Of a stretch of 64,000 nt of DNA, positions 28,801 to 37,953 are shown one piece after another. Every line of letters begins with the position of its first letter. The first letter of the stretch is position 1. The notes beneath the pieces were generated by a model. That model searched no databases. It had not been told where the DNA came from and saw only the letters and a list, made by a program, of their open reading frames with translations. The stretch comes from Branchinecta lynchi (lineage: Eukaryota > Arthropoda > Branchiopoda > Anostraca > Branchinectidae): assembly GCA_023053575.1 (NCBI GenBank), contig JAKZAP010000147.1, positions 1 through 64,000 of the forward strand, written 5' to 3'. A program made the translations under genes and the position numbers.

Positions 28801-31754
28801 TTGTCTTGTATCTGTGTCAAGAAACCACCACATGCCTTGGAACTGGCATCACAATAGACCTTCATCGGGCTGGCCGATGAAGATAAGTCTGGAAGACCTA
28901 GGATGGGTTCTTCTAACAACTTAGATTGTAGTTGTTCGAAGGCCAGCCTTTGTTCTTCCTCAAACTGGAAGGGTACGTCCTTCTTGGTCAGTTTGATCAT
29001 AGGTGACGCGATAGCAGAGAACTGAGCAATGAATTTCCTGAAGTAGGAAAACAAACCGATAGCAGAGCGCAGTTCGCCCAAGTCTTTAGGATAAGCAAGG
29101 TTTCGCACGGCACTGAGCTTGTTAGGATCAGGCCGAATGCCGTTGCTGTCGACGCGGTGACCTAAGAAGATGACCTCCTCTTTAAAGAAGTCACACTTCT
29201 TAGCCTTGAGCTTAAGACCAGCTTTACGAAGAGCTGCAAACACCTTTGCTAACAGTTCAATATGAGAATCCTCGTCGTTAGACGCATTGATGACGTCGTC
29301 CAAGTATACCTCAACACCATCGTGAAAGAGGTGCTTAAGGATCCGGTACATAATGCGGCTGTAAGCAGCAGGTGCGTTCTTAAGACCGAAAGCTAGTTTG
29401 ACGTAGACGAACTGTTCTAACCCTGGAGCTGAAAACCCAGTGTATTTACGGCTATCTGGATCGATAGTCATTTGCCAATACCCGCAGAGGCAGTCAAGGA
29501 CTGAGAATATCTTTTTGCCATGAAGCTTGTCAAGTATTGCCGCGATATGGGGCAAAGGAAACTCATCATTGACTGTTACGTTGTTCAAACTGCGGAAATC
29601 AGTGACAGCTCGGTAGCTGCCGTCTTTCTTTCCGACCAAAAGAAGTGGTGCTAGCCAAGGTGAAGAAGCAGGCTCGATAACCTTACATGCAAGCATGCGA
29701 TCGATTTCAGCCTTGGCTATAGGTTCCAGATGAACAGGTATGCGATACCGACGAATCCTTTTCGGTGGCGCATCCCCTACATCGATAACAAAAGGCTCCA
29801 TGTCGCATGTACCCAGGTCAAAGTCGTTTTTAGCAAAAACATCATGATTGTTCAAGAGTAGTTGCTGAACTTTCTTCAACCTGGCAGAATTGTTCGCAAA
29901 GTGTTCCAGTTTGAACATGTTCAAAAATGTCATTACTTCATCACCTACCAGGGGTTTTATTTCTGCTACCGATACCTGATCTTCAGATGTGTGTCCAGTT
30001 AGGTTCATACATACCTGTGGTTCGGGAACCCAGCTAACCGCATTGGCCATGAAGAATCTAGGAATCTTCAGTGACTCATCTGTGTGGTTCTCGATGTAAA
30101 TGTGGAACACGCCATCTTGTGTTGTGATCAGCTGCTCTGGTAGTACTAGGTCAGGGAGTCTTGTCTCCAGCTCTTGGGTAGGTGTTACAAGGAACATGCT
30201 ATCTGTGTCGACAGGACCTCTTGCTGTGGTGAGTAAGATGCGCTTGATGGTCTTTGCTGGGATGTTTGTAGCATTGATGAGTTGTAGCCTATGAATTCTC
30301 TTATTTGCTTCTTCATGTTGATTACCTGAAAGAGTATAATCTTGGGTTAACTGTTCTTTATTACAAACTCGATTATTTGCAACGAGGCCACTACTCGTTG
30401 AGTCTTCTTGTTGTTTACGCAAGTATAGATGGTTGTTGTTTGCAACTGGGCTACCACCAGTTGGTTGTTGTTGTCGGCTGCAACAGCTACTGTCTTGCAC
30501 TCTTGTTGCATTTGGTTGAGCCATGCTACACTTTTCAAATCCTGAAAAAGTAATCGGTTTAGTTAACTCATCTTTACATAAACTGCTATCACTACAGCTG
30601 GGCATTTGGTATGGAATTGAACCACTACCTGCTATCTTAGTTGATTGTTGTATAGTACTACAACAACTGATAGCACATGAGGTTGAGCCACAACGGCATA
30701 AGGTCATCGTTGTTGTTGGTGTACACCGCTGTTCGATGTGAGCATCCCCTGAAAAGTAACAATGATGTTCTAATGTACGGTTTGGTTTTGAACCAATACC
30801 CCTATATTGTTGTTGTGCTAAACAACAACAGCCGTTGCTGGTAATACACGGTACTGTATCATGTTGAAACAAAATGTTGTTTGTTGTTGTTGCACACTGT
30901 TGTTCCGTCTGAGCACCACCAGAAAAGTAACAACGTTGTTCTGATGTATGGTTTGGTCTCGAACCAATACCCCTATAATGTTGTTCTAAACAACAACAAC
31001 TGTTGCTGGTAGTGCATGGTACTGTATCAAGTTGAAACGAAGTGTTGTTTGTTGTTGTTGTACACTGTTGTTCTGTATTGGCCCCACCTAAAAAGCAATA
31101 AGGTTGTTGCCTTACCTTATAGGGTTCAGTTACCATACAGTCACTTTGTGTCCTTGGTACTTTAAGAATCTCACTTTTTCTTGTTGTTTGGTTGTTGTGG
31201 AAATTAAGGGTGTGACAACACTCCCTAGAATTCCTTTTTACCAATTTGTCATGTTTTGCATCGACAACCAAATCATGAGTTTTCAGGAACCCATAACCAA
31301 GTATCATAGGTACCCTTAATTTCTCACTCACCAAAAATGTCTCTTTATAGTCACTGCCGTTAATATGAATCGTCTCGGTAATACTGCCAAAAATGCCCAT
31401 GCTATGCCCGGTGGCGCTACTTACGTCGCCACCACCCTTAACTAAAACGTCTCTAACTACCTTAGGCAACTGAAAATACAAATCTAAACTGACCAACGAT
31501 ACCGATGCGCCTGTATCTGCTAACGCTTGAACGGGGATACCGGAAATACGAACTTCGCAATATGGCAATACATCACAACTAATGCCATTACACGAACCGA
31601 AACACGTAGCAATAAAATGATTGTCCCTTAAACTATTTACATCAGGATGCACAGAAGGGCGCGCAAAAGAACTCGTACATCCTACTTCAAGTTTAAATTT
31701 CGGAAATTTTCGGGTAGCCTGCACGCTCGGCTGAAATGGCCCGGTTTGCCGCAA
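25809..31754 (-). CDS. pol: Pol polyprotein (protease, RT, RNase H, integrase), 1981 codons
   Basis: The frame is uninterrupted. It starts right after a TAA with no ATG before codon 120, so it is expected to be made as a Gag-Pol fusion by frameshifting. Aspartic protease: LADTGAS at 78-84 and ILGYGFL at 151-157. Residues about 219-395 are a Cys-rich repeat insertion not typical of the family. Reverse transcriptase about 650-870: LDCLCGYWQ (D753), FGLKNAPA, and the YLDD catalytic motif at 817-820. RNase H about 965-1085: CDASSKA (D969), E1008/E1010, ASDHKPL (D1035), ADALSR (D1080). Integrase: zinc-binding H1189, H1196, C1226, C1229; DDE residues D1259, D1319, E1355; GPY-type WAGPYRI at 1492-1498. 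A tail of about 435 residues rich in S, E, P, T and R follows, with no chromodomain that I recognise. All catalytic residues I could check are present, so this pol may be functional. Confidence 0.96.
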   Translation of the reverse strand: MRQTGPFQPSVQATRKFPKFKLEVGCTSSFARPSVHPDVNSLRDNHFIATCFGSCNGISCDVLPYCEVRISGIPVQALADTGASVSLVSLDLYFQLPKVVRDVLVKGGGDVSSATGHSMGIFGSITETIHINGSDYKETFLVSEKLRVPMILGYGFLKTHDLVVDAKHDKLVKRNSRECCHTLNFHNNQTTRKSEILKVPRTQSDCMVTEPYKVRQQPYCFLGGANTEQQCTTTTNNTSFQLDTVPCTTSNSCCCLEQHYRGIGSRPNHTSEQRCYFSGGAQTEQQCATTTNNILFQHDTVPCITSNGCCCLAQQQYRGIGSKPNRTLEHHCYFSGDAHIEQRCTPTTTMTLCRCGSTSCAISCCSTIQQSTKIAGSGSIPYQMPSCSDSSLCKDELTKPITFSGFEKCSMAQPNATRVQDSSCCSRQQQPTGGSPVANNNHLYLRKQQEDSTSSGLVANNRVCNKEQLTQDYTLSGNQHEEANKRIHRLQLINATNIPAKTIKRILLTTARGPVDTDSMFLVTPTQELETRLPDLVLPEQLITTQDGVFHIYIENHTDESLKIPRFFMANAVSWVPEPQVCMNLTGHTSEDQVSVAEIKPLVGDEVMTFLNMFKLEHFANNSARLKKVQQLLLNNHDVFAKNDFDLGTCDMEPFVIDVGDAPPKRIRRYRIPVHLEPIAKAEIDRMLACKVIEPASSPWLAPLLLVGKKDGSYRAVTDFRSLNNVTVNDEFPLPHIAAILDKLHGKKIFSVLDCLCGYWQMTIDPDSRKYTGFSAPGLEQFVYVKLAFGLKNAPAAYSRIMYRILKHLFHDGVEVYLDDVINASNDEDSHIELLAKVFAALRKAGLKLKAKKCDFFKEEVIFLGHRVDSNGIRPDPNKLSAVRNLAYPKDLGELRSAIGLFSYFRKFIAQFSAIASPMIKLTKKDVPFQFEEEQRLAFEQLQSKLLEEPILGLPDLSSSASPMKVYCDASSKACGGFLTQIQDNRQRVLQYTSRTFNQAELKHSAIEKEALAIVHCIRSFRPYLLGRKFVVASDHKPLQWLMKSTGKDLTGKWARMQMQLQGYDFEITHIPGTQNVVADALSRLPTTASTPLIMAVIPEADKQFSSHDLRQLQGNDGVASAIRNYLQHGSQLPSRIETQVLREIENFVLEDGLLCYVYTPYQNCRRSDLRVVPVLPRSLIPEVLFDCHDSKISGHFGFLKTYARVRSRFYFRNMYNAIKQYVQCCLDCCQRKGLNHTPRAPLGTIPESSRPLDMVGIDLLGPLPVSTQGSKYIVVITDHFTKYIVLTAIADKTAKAVARAFTEHFILVYGACERLISDQGSEFINAVFKGILELLNIKQLRTSAYHPMCNGAVERRNRDIANILSLYVRDRGHADWEDQLRYVQFAMNTAYHESISDSPFYAMFLRDARFPTDTVISSRVFYNLDSDYKSEIITRQKTAYQMIRDNSEIARERQRFYYDRTENQKPLKVGELVLLHTPPDARLRKLDKIRWAGPYRITAILENGLNFQITRLSDGRVEVVHYNRLKTYVPRSLWESDVVQDELIIPPNIDDIVLPPVNQESVGDRPDGLTSKKKVTWWDDQLQNRIISPDYAPPNTLNDDLYDVSGSDPIVPVVRPQRRNFRLESTVSSSESEEEVTKFRPQPLLQRPLTLQPYHGGTPTEHGDCKLRYSLGSEDMSWDNPYTETPVRRQGMGSSSSLESESLEDALTKRELFTPTGVRCSTPTFGEASALRPGITPAREFYENIPFFETLDYRLHFDSPVNQGPNGDPTGIGDTAAATEFHQFGSGVNTSPELSPVRPEVESPNQTVIETPRLRGSARTDDLLRTQGAAVTRPQGGGSGQGILEEPSSQSGLMSELSAQNRTDTESARFNHSHSMPELRGPSGELESDHSRVEPPIDFGSPPLPLIRDRVLSHPTARSEALKLRTQAARRGALQGVRFDLATRDALKGQHEGSVTDSQERPRRVQRPPQRWTYKKLGGE
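31625..31697 (-). promoter_or_regulatory. gag-pol -1 ribosomal frameshift signal with candidate pseudoknot
   Basis: On the minus strand the heptamer TTTAAAC lies at 31697-31691 in the gag phase T TTA AAC, the X XXY YYZ pattern of -1 slippery sites. The preceding A AAT TTA also fits. A shift back by one gives the pol codons K-L-E-V-G-C exactly. After a 7-nt spacer, AGGATGTACG (31683-31674) pairs with TGTGCATCCT (31653-31644), ten pairs including two G-U. In the 20-nt loop CCCTT (31659-31655) can pair with downstream AAGGG (31629-31625), giving an H-type pseudoknot. The gag stop codon is TAG at 31684-31682. The structure is my inference and has not been energy-tested. Confidence 0.8.
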
Positions 31755-32783
31755 TTATAACAGACTTTCACGGTTGATCTGTTGTTCGGGCAGTCTTTTT
31801 CGTGATAGCCCGGTTTACGACATATTTGACACAAAACCCTGCAATCCCTTGCGATGTGGCCCTCGTTTCCACATCTGTAACATTTACGCATTTCCTTGCC
31901 CCGTGACCTTTCCCTGCTAACACTCCTAGAAGCTCTCCCTCTAAATTCACCCTGACGGTCAAAGTTTCTCCTTCCACTGTCGAAAACTTCCCTTTGGTGA
32001 GAAAAATGTCTTGGGTTTCTGTTAAAATTCTCACCCGAACGAGAGAAAACAGTAGTGCCTGTTTTCTTATCAAATCCTCTAAAAGATTCCCGACCGTTTC
32101 TTTTGTTCAAATCGAAATCTTTGGTTTCGTTAGTGACATTTTTCTGACCACTTCCTGATACTGGACTAGCGCTACTAGCCTGGGCAATAGTTGACAGTGA
32201 CCGAGAAGTTTTTGACTTTGCGAATTCCCGTGCCCGATAGTCGTTTATAAGGATATCTATCGACTCGTCAAATGTTTTCGGACATCTAGCCACTACCCTC
32301 ATTCCTAGTGTAGGACTGAGGCTTTCGAGGAGGAGATTTTTCAGTAAGTTGTTAAATCCCTCATCGTCCGCGTCTGGCATTTCGTCAAAACCCATCAACT
32401 GGAGAGCTTTAAGCTTCAGATTTTCGATAAACGGAAATGGATCTTCTCCCTCATTCAAAAGTAACGTTTCATGAACCAGCTTTGCCTTTCTAGAAGTATG
32501 CTTGAATTGTTATAGGCATTATGTATAGGCTTTTCTTAAGCGTATCAAAGCTTGCAAATTTGCTGTCAGCTAGAAAGTTTGCCGCGGAACCGGTTGTTTT
32601 CATAAAAGCTAAGCGAACCAGCTCGGGATCTTTGATATTATCGTCCCAGTTTCTCAGTTTTTCCAATGTGTCCAAAAAGACCAAAACATCACCCGTCCCG
32701 TCAAAAGAGGCTACATGAGTTGCAATTTTACAGACCGTATCTAGAGAGATTTTGCTACCCGCTTTGTCTTGTTGTTCCGTCAT
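31682..32783 (-). pseudogene. gag: Gag, with an internal frameshift
   Basis: Gag would form the virus-like particle and bind genomic RNA. An ATG at 32783 opens 97 codons (starting MTEQQDKAGSKIS) that stop at a TAG (minus strand) near 32490. The second part continues in another frame through 31682 as 258 codons from a methionine at 32458, with open sequence in that frame reaching upstream to about 32510. The two parts together look like one capsid-type protein whose frame was broken by a small indel near 32490-32530. The C-terminal part has an R/S/G-rich stretch and three zinc knuckles: CYRCGNEGHIARDC (canonical CX2CX4HX4C), CQICRKPGYHEKDC (variant CX2CX5HX3C) and CYNCGKPGHFSRAC (canonical). 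It overlaps pol by 73 nt, with the slippery site just before its stop. Confidence 0.85.
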
Positions 32784-33148
32784 TTTGTTATCGGTAGTTA
32801 ATTAAAAAAAAAAATGAATCTACAATTAATCCGAAATGAAAAAAAATAAAACGGCTAAAATCTCTACTTATCTCTACTTATTTAATCTTTACTTTTCATT
32901 CTATAATTGTTCAAAACTCATAGTAAATCTCCCCAAATATCGAAATTAAATATCCAATTTCTTAAAAAAATAAAAAATAAAAACGAAATTCAGTTCTTCA
33001 TTCGCTTCAGGAATTTTGGTAAAAATATGGCTTATTCCATAAACCGTAACTCTAGGAAAATAACAGGCCAAAATACTAATCAAAACTAAATTAACAGTAA
33101 CCTAACACATAACCGAAACTGAACAAGCTAGAACCAGCGCTGCACCAT
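32784..33148 (-). other. 5' leader of the retrotransposon
   Basis: This is 365 bp of AT-rich sequence between the 5' LTR and the gag ATG, with no convincing gene. It begins with the primer-binding site. About 155 bp of it is also present in the inverted copy ending at 38677. It would be expected to hold the RNA packaging signal, but I cannot locate one. Confidence 0.7.
33130..33147 (-). other. putative tRNA primer-binding site
   Basis: One base after the LTR the minus strand reads TGGTGCAGCGCTGGTTCT. It begins with TGG, the complement of a tRNA CCA end, in the expected place. I could not match it to a specific tRNA. Confidence 0.6.
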
Positions 33149-33353
33149 TAAAACGATAGGTTTTAGGTATGGTGTTAGGGTTTACTGTTGTAGGGTTCTG
33201 CCTTAGCCGTAGCCGCTCAACCGAGTGGCCTGAAAGGAAGGGCTCTTCCTTTCAGCTCACTTAGTTGATCACTTAGTCTTTCGACACGGTAGCGTCTTAT
33301 CGAAGGCGTAGATGTGTTCGTACGGTTCTAGCTATGTTCAGGTTCAGGACACG

Positions 33354-33359
33354 TTTATT
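33354..33359 (-). terminator. LTR polyadenylation signal AATAAA
   Basis: AATAAA on the minus strand lies about 95 bases downstream of the TATA box, so it would sit in or near R. The equivalent in the 3' LTR is 21301-21306, which would end the genomic transcript. Confidence 0.65.
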
Positions 33360-33450
33360 GTTCTTTACTCACTCTTGTGTTGTCTCCTCCAAGCTTCACC
33401 ACACTCTGTTATGATCTCCAACTATCTCTCTCGAAAATGACTAGAAAAGC

Positions 33451-33478
33451 CTTTTTATAGACTATTTCTCTGACGTCA
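33451..33478 (-). promoter_or_regulatory. LTR core promoter: CRE-like site and TATA box
   Basis: On the minus strand the palindrome TGACGTCA (33478-33471, a consensus CREB/ATF site) stands 11 bases upstream of TATAAAAAG (33459-33451). This is a good RNA polymerase II core promoter arrangement. The start site would fall about 30 bases on, in the GAGAGAGATAG stretch. I see no strong initiator consensus. Confidence 0.7.
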
Positions 33479-33713
33479 AATCCGCCTTGCTCTCCTTTCA
33501 CTGATCTCCCTGTTGCCTCCCGTCTAACCGCAAACTCTCGCTCGAGTTCTAAACGTTACGTTAGGACTTGATCCGAATTCGGAAACAATATTTCCTTTTA
33601 AATCTTGGCTGAACTGAAACGGTTTGGGAACGATGTTGATTTAAATCTGACTTGAGTTTAAAAGGTAAACCAGGAAAACTATAAATATAAAGATATGAAA
33701 ACCCTTCGTAACA

Positions 33714-34228
33714 ACAGACAGTCAGTCAGTCAAGACAGACAGACAGACAGTCAGTCAGTCAAGACAGACAGACAGACAGTCAGTCAGTCAGGACAGACAG
33801 ACAGTCAGTCAGTCAAGACAGACAGACAGTCAGTCAGTCAAGACAGACAGACAGTCAGTCAAGACAGACAGACAGTCAGTCAGTCAAGACAGACAGACAG
33901 TCAGTCAGTCAAGAGAGACAGACAGTCAGTCAGTCAAGACAGACAGTCAGTCAGTCAGTCAAGGCAGACAGACAGACAGACAGACAGTCAATCAGTCAAG
34001 AAAGACAGACAGTCAGTCAGTCAAGGCAGACAGACAGACAAACAGACAGTCAGTCAGTCAAGACAGACAGACAGTCAGTCAGTCAGTCAAGACAGACAGA
34101 CAGTCAGTCAGTCAAGGCAGACAGACAGACAGACAGACAGTCAGTCAGTCAAGACAGCCAGACAGACAGACAGACAGTCAGTCAGACAGACAGACAGAAG
34201 GAGAGACAGTCAGTCAAGACAGACAGAC
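33714..34228 (+). repeat. GACA/GTCA satellite, forward, adjoining the 5' LTR
   Basis: This is tetramer satellite in the forward sense. It is repeated as an inverted copy at 37461-37953, each adjoining an LTR start, so the two form arms of a large inverted repeat. Confidence 0.93.
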
Positions 34229-35267
34229 TGACTGTCTGTCTTGACTGACTGACTGTCTGTCTGTCTTGACTGACTGTCTGTCTGGCTGATTTGACTGTAT
34301 GTTTGTCTGTCTGTCTGTCTTGACTGACTGACTGTCTGTCTGTCTGTCTTGACTGACTGACTGTCTGTCTGTTGTCTGTCTGTCTGCCTTGACTGACTGA
34401 CTGTCTGTCTGTCTTGACTGACTGACTGACTGTCTGTCTGTCTGTCAGTCTTGACTGACTGTCTGTCTGTCTGTCTTGACTGACTGACTGTCTGTCTGTC
34501 TGTCTTGACTGACTGACTGTCTGTCTGTCTGTCTTGACTGACTGCCTGTCTGTCTGTCTGTCTGTCTGCCTTGACTGACTGACTGACTGTCTGTCTTGAC
34601 TGACTGACGGTCTGTCTGTATTGACTGACTGACTGTCTGTTTGTCTTGACTGACTGACTGTCTGTCTGTTCTGAGTGACTGACTGTCTGTCTGTCTTGAC
34701 TGACTGACTGTCTGTCTGTTTATCTTGACTGACTGTCTGTCTATCTTGACTGACTGTCTGTCTGTTTGTCTGTCTGTCTATCTGTCTGTCTGTCTATCTG
34801 TCTGTCTTGACTGAATGACTGACTGTCTGTCTGTGTGCCTTGACTGACTGACGGACTGTCTCTCTTGGCTGACTGTATGTCTATCTTGACTGACTTGACT
34901 GACTGTCTGTCTGTCTGTCTGTCTTGACTAACTGACTGTCTGTCTGTCTTGACTGACTTACTGACTGTCTGTCTGTTTGTCTGTCTGTCGTTCTGTCTGT
35001 TTGTCTGTCTTTACTGACTGTATGTCTTGTCTGTCTTGACTGACTGTCTGTCTGTCTTGACTGACTGTCTGTCTGTATGTCTGTCTGGACTGTCTGTCTG
35101 TCTGTTTGTTTTTGACTGACTGACTGTCTGTCTATCTAGCTTGACTGACTGTCTGTCTGACTCTCTGTCTGTCTTGACTGACTGACTGACTGCCTGTCTG
35201 TTTGTCTGTCTGTCGTTCTTTCTGTTTGTCTGTCTTTACTGACTGTCTGTCCGTCTGTCTGTCTGTC
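34229..35267 (-). repeat. GACA/GTCA satellite, inverted block
   Basis: The tetramers read TGTC/TGAC. The right end is the conserved junction B (CTGTCAGACAGTCAG). The left end is a different switch at about 34228 (AGACAGACTGACTGTC), not junction A. Confidence 0.92.
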
Positions 35268-35930
35268 AGACAGTCAGTCAGTCAAGACAGACAGACAGTC
35301 AGTCAGATAAGAAAGACAGAAAGTCAGTCAGTCAAGACAGACAGACTGACAGTCAGTCAAGACAGACATACAGACAGACAGACAGTCAAGATAGACAGAC
35401 AGTCAGTCAAAACAGACAGACAGTCAGTCAAAACAGACAGACAGACAGTCAGTCAGTCAGTCAGTCAAGACAGCCAGACAGTCAGTCAGTCAAGGCAGAC
35501 AGACAGAAAGACAGACAGTCAGTCAAGGCAGACAGACAGAAAGACAGACAGTCAGTCAGTCAAGACAGCCAGACAGACAGTCAGTCAGTCAGTCAAGACA
35601 GACAGACAGATAGACAGTCAGTCAGTCAGATAAGACAGACAGACGGACAACAGTCAGTCAAGTCAGACAGACAGACAGACAGTCAGTCAAGTCATTCAAG
35701 ATAGACATACAGTCAGTCAAAACAGACAGACAGACAGACAGACAGGCAGTCAGTCAAGACAGACAGACAGACAGTCAGTCAGTCAAGACAGACAGACAGT
35801 CAGTCAAGACTGACAGACAGACAGACAGTCAGTCAGTCAGTCAAGACAGACAGACAGTCAGTCAGTCAAGGCAGACAGACACACAAACAGACAGTCAGTC
35901 AGTCAATACAGCCAGACAGACTGTCTGTCT
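35268..35930 (+). repeat. GACA/GTCA satellite, forward block
   Basis: This is forward tetramer satellite following junction B, with the same variant order as 7281 onward. It ends at about 35930 in the reverse complement of junction A (CAATACAGCCAGACAGACTG). Confidence 0.92.
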
Positions 35931-36527
35931 TGACTGACTGTCTGTCCTCCTGTCTGTCTGTCTGACTGACTGTCTGTCTGTCTGTCTTGACTGACTGTAT
36001 GTCTATCTTGACTGACTTGACTGACTGTCTGTCTGTCTGTCTGTCTGTCTGTCTTGACTGACTGACTGACTGTCTGTCTGTCTGTCTGTCTGTGTGACTT
36101 GACTGACTGACTGACTGTCTGACTGACTGTCTGTCTGTCTATCTTGACTGACTGTCTGTCCGTCTGTCTGTCTGTCTGCCTTGACTGACTGACTGTCTGT
36201 CTGTCTTGACTGACTGACTGACTGACTGTCTGTCTGTCTGTCTGTTTTGACTGACTGTATGTCTATCTTGAATGACTTGACTGACTGTCTGTCTGTCTGT
36301 CTGACTTGACTGACTGTTGTCCGTCTGTCTGTCTTATCTGACTGACTGACTGTCTATCTGTCTGTCTGTCTTGACTGACTGACTGACTGTCTGTCTGGCT
36401 GTCTTGACTGACTGACTGTCTGTCTTTCTGTCTGTCTGCCTTGACTGACTGACTGTCTGTCTTTCTGTCTGTCTGCCTTGACTGACTGACTGTCTGGCTG
36501 TCTTGACTGACTGACTGACTGACTGTC
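35931..36527 (-). repeat. GACA/GTCA satellite, inverted block
   Basis: This is the complement of the sequence that precedes junction A elsewhere, so here the A-junction segment itself is inverted. It returns to forward at about 36527 (ACTGTCAGTCACTCAGAACA). Confidence 0.9.
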
Positions 36528-37460
36528 AGTCACTCAGAACAGACAGACAGTCAGTCAGTCAAGACAAACAGACAGTCAGTCAGTCAATACAGACAGACCG
36601 TCAGTCAGTCAAGACAGACAGTCAGTCAGTCAGTCAAGGCAGACAGACAGACAGACAGACAGGCAGTCAGTCAAGACAGACAGACAGACAGTCAGTCAGT
36701 CAAGACAGACAGACAGTCAGTCAGTCAAGACAGACAGACAGACAGTCAGTCAAGACTGACAGACAGACAGACAGTCAGTCAGTCAGTCAAGACAGACAGA
36801 CAGTCAGTCAGTCAAGGCAGACAGACAGACAGACAGACAGACAGTCAGTCAGTCAAGACAGACAGACAGACAGTCAGTCATTCAAGACAGACAGACAGAC
36901 AAACAGACAGTCAGTCAGTCAAGACAGACAGACAGACAGTCAGTCAGTCAGTCAGTCAAGACAGACAGACAGTCAGTCAGTCAAGACAGACAGACAGACA
37001 GTCAGTAAGTCAAGACAGACAGACAGACAGTCAGTCAAGACTGACAGACAGACAGACAGTCAGTCAGTCAGTCAAGACAGACAGACAGTCAGTCAGTCAA
37101 GGCAGACAGACAGACAGACAGACAGTCAGTCAGTCAAGACAGCCAGACAGAAAGTCAGTCAGACAGTCAGTCAAGACAGACAGACTGTCAGTCAGTCAAG
37201 CCAGACAGACAGACAGACAGTCAGTCAATCAGTCAAGAAAGACAGACAGTCAGTCAGTCAAGGCAGACAGACAGACAAACAGACAGTCAGTCAGTCAAGA
37301 CAGACAGACAGACAGTCAGTCAGTCAGTCAGTCAAGACAGACAGACAGTCAGTCAGTCAAGGCAGACAGACAGACAGACAGACAGTCAGTCAGTCAAGAC
37401 AGCCAGACAGACAGTCAGTCAAGACAGACAGACAGTCAGTCAGTCAAGACAGACAGTCAG
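36528..37460 (+). repeat. GACA/GTCA satellite, forward block
   Basis: This is forward tetramer satellite, switching at about 37460 (GACAGTCAGTCTGTCTGTC). Confidence 0.92.
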
Positions 37461-37953
37461 TCTGTCTGTCTTGACTGACTGTCTCTCCTTCTGTCTGTCT
37501 GTCTGACTGACTGTCTGTCTGTCTGTCTGGCTGTCTTGACTGACTGACTGTCTGTCTGTCTGTCTGTCTGCCTTGACTGACTGACTGTCTGTCTGTCTTG
37601 ACTGACTGACTGACTGTCTGTCTGTCTGTCAGTCTTGACTGACTGTCTGTCTGTCTGTCTTGACTGACTGACTGTATGTCTGTCTGTCTTGACTGACTGA
37701 CTGTCTGTCTGTCTGTCTGTCTGCCTTGACTGACTGACTGACTGTCTGTCTTGACTGACTGACTGTCTGTCTCTCTTGACTGACTGACTGTCTGTCTGTC
37801 TTGACTGACTGACTGTCTGTCTGTCTTGACTGACTGACTGTCTGTCTGTCTTGACTGACTGACTGTCTGTCTGTCCTGACTGACTGACTGTCTGTCTGTC
37901 TGTCTTGACTGACTGACTGTCTGTCTGTCTGTCTTGACTGACTGACTGTCTGT
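37461..37953 (-). repeat. GACA/GTCA satellite, inverted block adjoining the LTR fragment
   Basis: This is the inverted counterpart of 33714-34228, closely matching it in monomer order apart from some indels. It ends in CTGT right before the LTR fragment. Confidence 0.92.

Larger units (their letters stand above)
21096..33713 (-). mobile_element. Ty3/Gypsy-type LTR retrotransposon, near full length
   Basis: The element is 12,618 bp, bounded by direct LTRs of 566 and 565 bp that differ by two substitutions and one T in a homopolymer. In its own direction (minus strand) the order is 5' LTR, primer-binding site, leader, gag with CCHC knuckles, pol, a 4.1 kb 3' region with accessory ORFs, polypurine tract and 3' LTR. 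Pol domain order is protease, reverse transcriptase, RNase H, integrase, which defines the Ty3/Gypsy (Metaviridae) arrangement rather than Ty1/Copia; I did not assign a clade. The length is large for the group, mainly from the pol C-terminal extension and the 3' region. Low LTR divergence implies recent insertion. Pol is intact, but gag carries a frameshift, so this copy is probably not autonomous. Confidence 0.95.
33149..33713 (-). repeat. 5' LTR of the retrotransposon
   Basis: This is 565 bp, running TGTTACGAAGGG to ATCGTTTTA on the minus strand, and it contains the promoter and polyadenylation signals listed separately. It is about 99.5% identical to the 3' LTR. ACAG at 33714-33717 matches the base quartet before the 3' LTR. 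Confidence 0.93.

Noticed and set aside
33130..33147. Assigning the primer-binding site to a named tRNA
   Set aside because: The TGGTGCAGCGC start fits a CCA-ended tRNA, but I could not match the rest confidently to a specific isoacceptor without a search.
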